A DNA stretch of 18,680 bases, taken from positions 1-18,680 of the forward strand of contig JADNRY010001031.1 in the NCBI GenBank assembly GCA_015501585.1, given 5' to 3'. Every line of letters begins with the position of its first letter. The first letter of the stretch is position 1. Origin of the DNA: Rhodocollybia butyracea (taxonomy: Eukaryota; Basidiomycota; Agaricomycetes; Agaricales; Omphalotaceae). The notes under the pieces are model-generated. The model did not search any database, was not told the origin of the DNA, and was given only the letters and a program-made list of their open reading frames with translations. The translations under genes and the position numbers were made by a program. Shown here one piece after another: positions 9,402 to 18,680 of the stretch.

Positions 9402-10284
9402 ATGGCCCATACCTTTGATCTAAAGGCTACTCTTTCCGATCCGAATCCTCGGATTGACCTCAGGATTTCTGCATATGAGGAGTCGTCACAAAACTTTCTC
9501 AAAGCTCTGAACAGTTATAAGAACAGGTCCATCGCTCATATTACGGACAAGCGGGAAAAGGAAGCTGCAGAAATAAAGAAGCTGCAGGACAAGACACATA
9601 AAGTAGAGACAGAGACTAACAAATGCAAGGTGCAAGAAATTGAGCTCATGAACAGTACGTCGCGCCCATTACATCCATCACTCTTCCGGAATTCAAACCT
9701 ATACTGCAGCGCTCGAAAGAGAACAGGCAGAAAGAAAAAATGCCGAGATCGCTGTTGCTACCTTCAAGCGACAAATAACCTCGCTTCAAGAACGTAGCGC
9801 AACTATACAAGCTCAAATCGACGAGTACCGTGCATTGGTCTCCAGTCTCAAGAGAGGTCTGTGAGCTAGTTCCTCGGCCAGTATCTTGTTGACAGTGCCT
9901 CTAGACAAGGGAGAGGAGCGATCCACACTAAACTCTCACTCTTCAAATCTTGCTCCAGAATTACACGCGTTCGAAAATATTTTGGCGTGCTCGATAGACG
10001 GCCTGGAGAAGGAACAACTGCTGATAAGTTTCCGATGTGTAGACGTATCGGATCCAGACCGAGAGTTTAGTTTTATTCTGGATGTATCTGCTTCCAATTA
10101 TAAAGGTATAGACGTGATATCTACTTATATAGCATGTTAATCTCGTTTGCAGTGTTGAAAAACTTCACCTCCACTACCCTCTTGTCCTCTACTGGTTGAT
10201 AAACTGAACACCACTGGGGACATATTTGCCTTTATCATACAGATTCGGCAAGAATTTTATAGACTAGCCAATGGAGAAAGATGA
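9402..10284 (+). CDS. SPC25: Kinetochore protein Spc25 (Ndc80 complex)
   Basis: Spc25 pairs with Spc24 to form the inner, Mis12-binding end of the Ndc80 complex, which links centromeres to microtubules. Exons are 9402-9654, 9710-9856, 9905-10105 and 10153-10284, giving 243 aa, normal for the family. Residues 1-30 (PNPRIDLRISAYEESSQNFL) match the fungal N-terminus. A coiled coil follows at about residues 35-135 (KREKEAAEIKKLQDK, REQAERKNAEIAV, RQITSLQERSATIQAQID). The C-terminal globular RWD-like domain begins at LAPELHAFENILACSIDG and continues ISFRCVDVSDPDREFSFIL to the end DIFAFIIQIRQEFYRLANGE. One extra A in the run at 10158-10162 breaks the frame just after the last intron. The ATG was chosen for the conserved start; an in-frame upstream extension exists but crosses the SRP14 promoter. 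Confidence 0.88.
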
Positions 10285-10550
10285 TCCAGGCCTCTCATCA
10301 TCTGTGAGTCCTTGTGTAAAGCGTTTTCCGTTCGCAGCTCAAGCCCTCCAAGATTTAGATCTACTGTGATACTTTATCTTATTTTACCATGATTGTATAT
10401 ACGCGAAAAAAGCGATTGATTTGTGCACACTAGGTCAAGAACGGTCGTTTACTTCGAAAACAGTTGACTATAGGCCACTCTCAGTCCAGCCAAAAGAGCT
10501 CGTGCGTACCAAGGGATATCAAATTCCACATGTTTCAACGCTATACTCGA

Positions 10551-10586
10551 AGCTTGAAACGCTTAGCTTTTGTTGGAGCTTGAAAC
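10551..10586 (+). repeat. Direct repeat AGCTTGAAAC in the BiP upstream region
   Basis: The 10-mer occurs at 10551-10560 and 10577-10586, 26 bp apart start to start, about 310-345 bp upstream of the BiP ATG. It contains GAA units as in heat-shock elements, but no clean inverted nGAAnnTTCn array. Confidence 0.5.
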
Positions 10587-10804
10587 TCGGATAAACCGAA
10601 TTACACGCGTCACACGTTTGGTCTACGTGGCATCGTAAAAGAAATATGCACACAAAGTTGGAACCATAAAATGGTTCATGATATCGTCGGAGAAGATAGT
10701 CAAGGACTACACATACATGTCTTCTGCAGCGTCAAGTGGAAAGTCATAGAAAATTTACAGCAGACGGAGGTGGGAATTCAGTCGGCGCTAATTTGTAACG
10801 TAGT

Positions 10805-10832
10805 GCCACGTACCACGTATTTGACACGTCAC
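10805..10832 (+). promoter_or_regulatory. Cluster of UPRE-like ACGT-core motifs
   Basis: GCCACGTA (10805-10812), CCACGTA (10813-10819) and GACACGTCAC (10823-10832, reverse TGACGTGTC) sit in 28 bp just upstream of the TATA box. A TACGTGGCA copy lies further up at 10624-10632. Hac1/XBP1-type bZIP factors bind TGACGTG or CCACGT cores, and BiP is the classic unfolded-protein-response target. Binding is inferred. Confidence 0.6.
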
Positions 10833-10840
10833 ATCACGAA

Positions 10841-10847
10841 TATAAAG
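10841..10847 (+). promoter_or_regulatory. TATA box of BiP
   Basis: TATAAAG lies 50-56 bp upstream of the ATG at 10897. A CCAAT pentamer follows at 10858-10862. Confidence 0.6.
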
Positions 10848-10896
10848 AAAGACTGGACCAATTTCAAACACTTGACTTTTTTTTCTTTCATCCACC

Positions 10897-13323
<2,427 letters not shown>

Positions 13324-13584
13324 TGCTGGCATTTCTTGGCTAGAACTAAACACTGAGAAGTCGCTCCACGACTTTGGAGGATGGGGAAAGAAACCGTAAT
13401 TTATTGATGACATGACTTAAATTCCTCCTCGCATCATTTGCATTTTTGTGGACGTACCTATCAAAAAGTTTACAAGTAGATTGTGAGTTAATGTATTTCG
13501 CTCTGCGATGTCGAGGTCCGTAGTGAATAGCACAAATTGAACTAGCGAGGGCTAAAGTACACTGTTATGGTGGTTATCCGTAAA
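13324..13584. other. Convergent 3' intergenic region
   Basis: The 261 bp lie between the stops of BiP (plus) and the NagZ-type hexosaminidase (minus) and must hold both polyadenylation regions. I see no gene here. Confidence 0.6.
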
Positions 13585-15714
13585 CTACTCGCTTATCCGA
13601 ACGGGCACACTTCCTATTGCAGTCTGATCTCCGAAAATGACCTTTTCACGGCATCCAGTGCTGGTTTTGTATATTCTCCGCATGCTAAATGCAAGTATGG
13701 ACTCGAGTGTGCACTCTTGAATTCCAACAAGGTCGTAAGGATGTGCTGCTCGACAATATGACTACTCTCTCTTGAACGGACGACAAAACGCTCTCGAGCG
13801 CCTGCAATTGCCATCTTGCACGATCAGCATTTCGAAGAGTGAAGATGACTTGTTCATCTGCTAGGACTTTGAGAGACTCGACATCCTGCTGCCCGAAAAC
13901 TACATGGCGTGTTCTGGAAACTCGCGCTTTGATTGTTTCGAAAAAAGAAAGGAAAGATGCGCCAGCGGTGTTCCGAACCGCACCTCCCTTCGTTCGCAGG
14001 ACACCTTCTGCATCGTCAACGGCAAGGTTGTAGCTTTGCATTGCTGGGGTGAAAACGACGACTTTTCCCTGCGGGCTCAAAGTCTCTCCTTCCTTCAAAC
14101 AGGCAACGGTTCTCCTGTATGCAGCCGAACTCAGTTGAGCATTCTGACGTTTGAGTTTACCCCAAGCTGCTCCATTCCAGGGAGCCCGCCTATCATATTG
14201 GTCCCACTGCAGATGCAGAGCTTCCTTCCACTTCATGATTCTCTCTGTGCTTTTCCTCAGCATCTCCAACGAGATTCGACCGCTTTCGATCGCTTCCCAA
14301 ACACGCTCGATAGCCGCTCTCTGCTTTTCGAACGTATGGCAGATCATCACGACATCTGCGCCGGCCTGTAAAGCCAGAACCGCGCCTTCTTCGATTCCAG
14401 GTCCGCCTTCCCACTCTGCGTCTTTGGAACCAGAATTGGCGTCAATTCTTTTACTGGCGCTTTCAGCTTTCCTCAACTTCTCTAAATCTTCTTTCGTTTT
14501 GGATATTGCATCCATTTCAAGGCAGTCGGTTACTACGACACCATTAAAACCTAACCCTTTGGTGTTGTCTCGAAGGATTCCGTTGGTGACAGCAGCACTC
14601 AGAGACGCTGGTTCATCAGCCTTGCCAGTGACAAGAGGCAGGGCCATGTGCCCCGTCATTATGGTAATCATATCATTTTGCATCTTCTCGGTGAGCCGTC
14701 TGAATGGAACTAACTCAATGTCTTCCAGTCCTGTTTTGTCAGACTTGTTGGCCCACTCTTTCCAGACTCGAGGTAAGCCAAGGTGAGAATCGACACTAGT
14801 ATCTCCATGACCCGGAAAGTGCTTGACACTTGGAGCTATACCGGCGTTTGTCAAGCCTCTACACGACGCCAGGACATGCTGGGCTACGCGTTCAGGATCT
14901 GATGTAAACTTGAGATGACGAGTGTGATGTACGCATAGGCAACGAACCATCTCCGAATGAGCGTACCCCAATAACAGGATTTTCTCTTTCGCTGTTGACA
15001 TCACCAACAGGCGCAAATACCCAATTGACACCAAAAAATTTAGTTCGGAGCCTTGGGCAGCATAGACGGACTCTGTGATCTCTAATGATTCTTTTTGGGA
15101 TATCGATTTCGGACGATTCTGGCTCAGACTGTGAGGGATTGTCTGTGATGGATGCGAGTGCCATTGCACCAGGGCTACAACAACAACACCGGTCAGTAGT
15201 GTTAGGCTACCTACATACTAGTACTTACAAGAGGGTCGCAACGCTGCCTGCACTAAAAGCCGAGACCAGGCCTATTCATGTGGTATATGAGTATCGGATA
15301 TATTGGCTGAGGTATGATATATGATATCTGACCTCCTTCTTGGTCGGTTCCTATAGATAGCCCAATGCTCTGGCCCGCATCACGAGCATGTCGCTGGAGG
15401 CCTGCAATATGAGATGCAAGAACTTGCGCTCGTCCGTTCTGTTCCTCAGATCCGATGCATTACGCTTCATAAATATGACATTTCCGACCCAGTATTCACT
15501 TCCTAGATCACGATAAGTAGAGCCACCTCATCGTGGGTTCAATCGGACCTGTAAGTGTAAAATATCGTTTCCTTTGCCAGAAAAGGGCGTATCTCCGTGA
15601 AATCCAAAGATGAAATGCTGTGTAGCACACGTAAGAACGCAAACAATAGCCAAAGTCAAAGTTATCTTGGACCTGGCCAATCTCTCTCTTGAGTTCATCC
15701 GTTAACTTGACCAT
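13585..15714 (-). CDS. GH3 beta-N-acetylhexosaminidase, NagZ-type
   Basis: This glycoside hydrolase family 3 enzyme removes terminal N-acetylglucosamine-type residues. It has a TIM-barrel domain plus a C-terminal alpha/beta domain, about 610-620 aa. It starts MVKLTDELKREIGQ, continues HFIFGFHGDTP, EYWVGNVIFMKRN, GTDQEGGLVSAFS, FPGAMALAS, FFGVNWVFAPVGDVNS and NPVIGVRSFGDDP. It then carries KHFPGHGDTSVDSHLGLP, with the family's Asp-His catalytic dyad (DSH), and GVVVTDCLEMDAIS, with the likely Asp nucleophile. The C-terminal domain runs to KPALDAVKRVIFGD and PVRISE. Exons include 15673-15714, about 15333-15617 (with one unresolved intron), 15229-15271, 14948-15174 and 13585-14898. Indels lie near 15447, 15510-15540, 15092-15096, 15033-15041, 13751, 13698 and 13648. 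There is no signal peptide, so it is probably intracellular and may act in chitin or glycan turnover. Confidence 0.88.
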
Positions 15715-15906
15715 TGGAGAAATCTTGCGTAGGTGGTACCGTCGCTCCTGAGAAACCCTACTGGTTCCTTACGTGAGATCGATAACTGAGCGCTTAAATT
15801 TTGCACGTGACTATTGACTGCATAGGATTATTAATCCCCACTTCTTCGTTGTGTCCGCGAACCTCAAAACTTTTTATTCGTCGTTACCAGCAAAATATAG
15901 TCAGCC
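15715..15906. promoter_or_regulatory. Divergent promoter of the hexosaminidase and RPS13
   Basis: The two start codons are 192 bp apart. AAACCCTA at 15753-15760 matches the telomere-repeat-like box seen in ribosomal protein promoters of plants and in Tbf1-type sites of many fungi. The 40 bp before the RPS13 ATG are T-rich, with no clear TATA box. Confidence 0.45.
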
Positions 15907-16614
15907 ATGGGTCGTATGCACGCTCCCGGAAAGGGTATTTGTAAGTAATAAGCCTAATGTTCGCGCTTGGATTCGTTCTTATAGTCCAAACTAGCCTCGT
16001 CCGCTCTTCCTTACCGTCGGGCACCTCCTACATGGTTGAAGACGACCCCAGAAGATGTTGTTGACCACATCGTTAAGCTTGCACGAAAGGGACTCACCCC
16101 ATCTCAAATCGGTGTTACTCTACGTGACTCGCATGGTATTCCCCAAGTCCGATTTGTTACTGGAAACAAAATTCTCCGTATCCTCAAAGCACAGGGTACG
16201 TCGAATCCTCTCTCCGAAAGGATGAGAGGCCTGGTTCTGTTCCTCGTTTGTTAACTTTGAAGAACTCATGTATTACTCGTTTTCTTTTTTCTTTCATTGC
16301 TCTTCCCTTCGAATTGGGATACCTTTTTGTTAATGGGATAGGACTTGGCCCATCCATCCCTGAGGACCTTTGGCACCTCATCAAAAAGGCGGTTGCCGTG
16401 CGCAAGCACTTGGAGACCAACCGAAAAGACAAGGACTCCAAGTTCCGTCTCATCTTGATCGAGTCCAGGATTCATCGGTGAGTCGTACCCTTGCGATTGT
16501 AATCCAGTTTTGGTTTAATGTTGTTCTAGTCTTGCTCGCTACTACAAAACGAAGCAGCAGATTCCCCCGACATTCAAGTACGACTCGGCAACTGCTTCGA
16601 CTTTGATTGCTTAA
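15907..16614 (+). CDS. RPS13: 40S ribosomal protein S13 (uS15)
   Basis: This small-subunit ribosomal protein has 151 aa, exactly the eukaryotic length. Exons are 15907-15940, 15995-16195, 16342-16477 and 16530-16614. It reads [115 protein letters not shown] and ends STASTLIA. The acceptor of intron 1 is CTAG at 15991-15994, not the nearer ATAG at 15981-15984, because only the former keeps frame. There are no frameshifts, unlike the genes to the left. Intron 2 (16196-16341) is 146 nt, the longest in this gene, and holds a hairpin. Confidence 0.97.
16207..16229 (+). other. Hairpin with GAAA tetraloop in RPS13 intron 2
   Basis: CCTCTC (16207-16212) and TCC (16213-16215) pair with GGA (16220-16222) and GAGAGG (16224-16229), leaving a GAAA loop at 16216-16219 and one bulged T at 16223. 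It begins 11 nt past the donor site. The pairing is seen directly; any function is inferred. Confidence 0.55.
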
Positions 16615-17153
16615 GGGGTTCTATGTTGGAAATGCATGTATCTCTTTCGTGTATGCTTTATACGACATGCTCTACATATGTTATGATATGACACTTTGAG
16701 TTTGTAATTCTTCGGTCAGAGTTCCAACCGCCAAACATAGCAAACATAGCTCTTTTCAAGTTTCTGTTGCCCAAAAGAAATGAGCCTCATTTGACAGTAT
16801 TGAGAAACGCGTTTCGATCACGTGGCAATTTCAAAGGTTGCCAGTTGACCACGACGTTGTCTTCAACGAGGCAGCCGGACGCCTTTGGACGCTGCTGCAT
16901 TGCCTTACTCCTGCCTTGCCTTAGCCACGCAGCTCAATAAATTACTATTGCCACTTGATCAACCTCCGTTGTTCAAATTTCCATGTTTGTAGATCTTCCA
17001 TAGTGTACTACGATATACTAATTTCCAGCTCGTGAAGCCTAGCTCGATATTCAACTGCTGAAAGTACCAGATTAACTGCTGGACAGGAATGTATGTTATT
17101 GCAGCCTTTGTATCTTCCATTTGGCTCCTAATTCTAATTGCATTAGTACCGTC
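16615..17153 (+). other. Intergenic region upstream of the CM1 gene
   Basis: These 539 bp hold no gene. They include the 3' flank of RPS13, a tandem CAAACATAG pair at about 16733-16750, a 12-bp palindrome with an ACGCGT core (16804-16815), and an E-box CACGTG (16819-16824). The 5' leader of the CM1 gene may contain a further intron. Confidence 0.5.
16804..16815 (+). promoter_or_regulatory. Palindromic MluI cell-cycle box
   Basis: GAAACGCGTTTC is a perfect 12-bp palindrome around ACGCGT, the MCB bound by MBF. It lies about 340 bp upstream of a gene for a spindle-pole/MTOC protein, which fits cell-cycle control; this is inference. Confidence 0.45.
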
Positions 17154-18680
17154 ATGTCCGATGCTTTGCTCAATGCTTTTGCGGATTCGTCGATACAATC
17201 CCTGAGTAATCCTGAACTCACCCTTGGTTCTCTTCCCTCCGATTTTTCTACACCTCCACGACCAGGTCTTCGTGTTCCGTCTATCACTTCCCAAACAACT
17301 GCACAGTCTTCTGCAGCCGTGACTACTCCTCCATCAACCAATGGCGTATCATTTCGTCGGAAAGGAGATCGGAAACTTACTGGAGAAAGTGAAGTCGATG
17401 ATAATATCGAAACACCTTCCGTAGAAAAGAGTCGATGGGGAGATGCAGGATTGGATACTCCTGCTCCGCGTTCAACAGCATCACGCCATCGCAGTCGCCA
17501 AAGTATTGGAGGTGGACAGAAGGGTGTCCCATTAACTCTACGTGATCAAGAAAAGGTATGCATCAAAAGACTTGACTTGCACAGGGTTCCTAATACCGTC
17601 TAGCATATTGATAGTTTGAAGAAAGAAAACTTTGACATTAAGCTACGAGTGCATTTTCTGGAAGAACGTCTAGCCGAACTTGCTCCAGAGCAGATGGACG
17701 CTGCGTTGAAACAAAATATCACTCTCAAGATCGAAACTCATAACCGAGGTCGTGAAATCAAACGCCTAAAGAAGTTGTTACTCGAGCTCGAACGTGAGCT
17801 CGAACGCTTACAGCGCAGCTCTGGGTCTCGAAGCGCACGAGAACGGGAGTTGGAGGCGAAGCTAGAGGAACGAGACCGAGAGATCCGGGAGCTGAGGCGA
17901 AGGCGTTCCTCGGGTGAGGGCGGAGATGCGGCACTGCGAGAAGTGGAAGCAAGAAATGCCGAGCTTGAAGAAGAATTGGAGAATGTCAGAGGGCTCTTGG
18001 AGGACAATGTCGTTGAGATTGAACGACTACAGGATCTCGTAGAGCGTAAAGGGGATTCATCCGGGGCAGGAGATTCTCATCAAATAGACAATCTTGAGAC
18101 GGAAATTGATCAACTCAAGCAGACGATTACCGAACAAGCACAGTTATTGGACGAGAGGGAGGACGATAAAGTTGATCTGCTGGACGAGATTGAGGCTCTC
18201 AGGCTTAACATCGAAGAACTTCATCAAAGGCACGAAGTTGCTTCAATAGAGCGGAGCGAAAGCCGAGCCCAGATGTTGGAAGAGCGAGAAGAACGAGAAG
18301 CTGTTGAAGATGATCTCAATGCGCTGAAAGATCGGTTGGCAGCGGCTTTAATCGAACTGCAGCAGAAGGAGGATGATATCGAGAGGAAGGATCAGACCAT
18401 TGAAGACATGGTTGCTGAACATCAACGGATTGTAGCGGACGTTGAGGATGAGTGGCGAGGCGAAGTAGACGATCACAAACAACAAGTGGAAGGTCTACGC
18501 GATGTATGTCACCATTCTATCAAGTCTATAATGCCTAAGTTCTGGTATAGGTTCTCGCTGAACGGGATACAGAGTGCAAGGATCTCAGACTCACCACCTC
18601 GGAGTTAGAATCCACCATTAATGATCTTCACGGCAAGTTTGAGGCTACGCTCGCTCACCTGGAGCAAGAAGCCGATGAAA
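17154..18680 (+). CDS. CM1 (Cnn_1N) domain spindle-pole/MTOC coiled-coil protein, 5' part
   Basis: Proteins of this family (Mto1 and Pcp1 of fission yeast, ApsB and PcpA of Aspergillus, centrosomin of flies) recruit the gamma-tubulin complex to microtubule-organising centres. Exon 1 (17154-17555) encodes a Ser/Pro-rich, low-complexity N-terminus beginning MSDALLNAFADSSIQSL. The CM1 motif spans the first intron (17556-17603): TLRDQEK, then HIDSLKKENFDIKLRVHFLE, ERLAELAPEQMDAAL, NITLKIETHNRGREIKRLKK (about residues 127-205). Exon 2 (17604-18503) then forms long, highly charged coiled coils (ELERELERLQR, ELEEELENVRGLLEDN, EEREEREAVEDDLNALKD). A third exon starts at 18551 (VLAERDTECKDLR) and runs off the window. 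Visible product is about 477 aa. No frameshifts are seen. Which paralogue it is cannot be decided here. Confidence 0.86.

Larger units (their letters stand above)
10285..10896 (+). other. BiP promoter region
   Basis: These 612 bp between SPC25 and BiP hold no gene that I can support. A 77-codon open frame at 10671-10904 overlaps the promoter and start and is judged chance. The region contains a direct repeat, several ACGT-core motifs and a TATA box, listed separately. Confidence 0.6.

Noticed and set aside
9233..9502. Minus-strand 89-codon open frame at the SRP14/SPC25 border
   Set aside because: It is antisense to the first exon of SPC25 and has no family features; only a 27-nt piece of this DNA is used, in another frame, as SRP14 exon 1.
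13839..14786. Long plus-strand open frames (up to 211 codons)
   Set aside because: They lie antisense to the conserved catalytic part of the hexosaminidase and show no domain; they are shadows of that gene.
16196..16341. A C/D-box snoRNA in the RPS13 intron (U14 lies in RPS13 introns of mammals)
   Set aside because: No box C (RTGATGA) and box D (CTGA) pair with terminal stem is visible.

Overview
This is nuclear DNA of a filamentous fungus, most likely a basidiomycete of the Agaricomycetes. The evidence is very dense, short spliceosomal introns (43-61 nt typically, with GTRNGY-type donors), up to 16 exons per gene, a BiP that ends in HDEL, and protein families typical of mushroom-forming fungi (inferred from family knowledge; no search was run). 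No bacterial, viral, plasmid, CRISPR or transposon signature was seen.

Layout. 1-1387: no convincing gene. 1388-8015: three minus-strand genes of small-molecule metabolism and transport: an MFS sugar transporter (1388-3904), an FAD-dependent monooxygenase of the salicylate-hydroxylase type (4307-6056) and an aquaglyceroporin-like MIP channel (6403-8015). 8662-10284: SRP14 (minus) and kinetochore SPC25 (plus), head to head with 92 bp between start codons. 10897-13323: the ER Hsp70 BiP/Kar2 (plus), with a TATA box and a cluster of ACGT-core unfolded-protein-response-like motifs. 13585-15714: a GH3 NagZ-type beta-N-acetylhexosaminidase (minus), convergent with BiP and divergent from ribosomal protein S13/uS15 (15907-16614, plus). 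17154 to the window end: a coiled-coil CM1 (Cnn_1N) spindle-pole/MTOC protein (plus), cut off by the window edge.

The housekeeping genes (SRP14, SPC25, BiP, RPS13, the CM1 protein) belong to ER targeting and folding, chromosome segregation and translation. The other genes look catabolic or accessory. Beyond the possible sugar/aromatic/glycerol theme of the three minus-strand genes I see no dedicated cluster or evident new system.

The most important caution is that seven consecutive genes from 1388 to 15714, including essential ones, each carry one or more single-base (occasionally two-base) frameshifts, mostly in homopolymers, while splice sites and protein homology continue perfectly on both sides. 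I read this as uncorrected sequencing error rather than seven pseudogenes. RPS13 and the visible part of the CM1 gene are clean. Exon coordinates were derived by hand from splice consensus and family conservation and may be off by a base or two in places.
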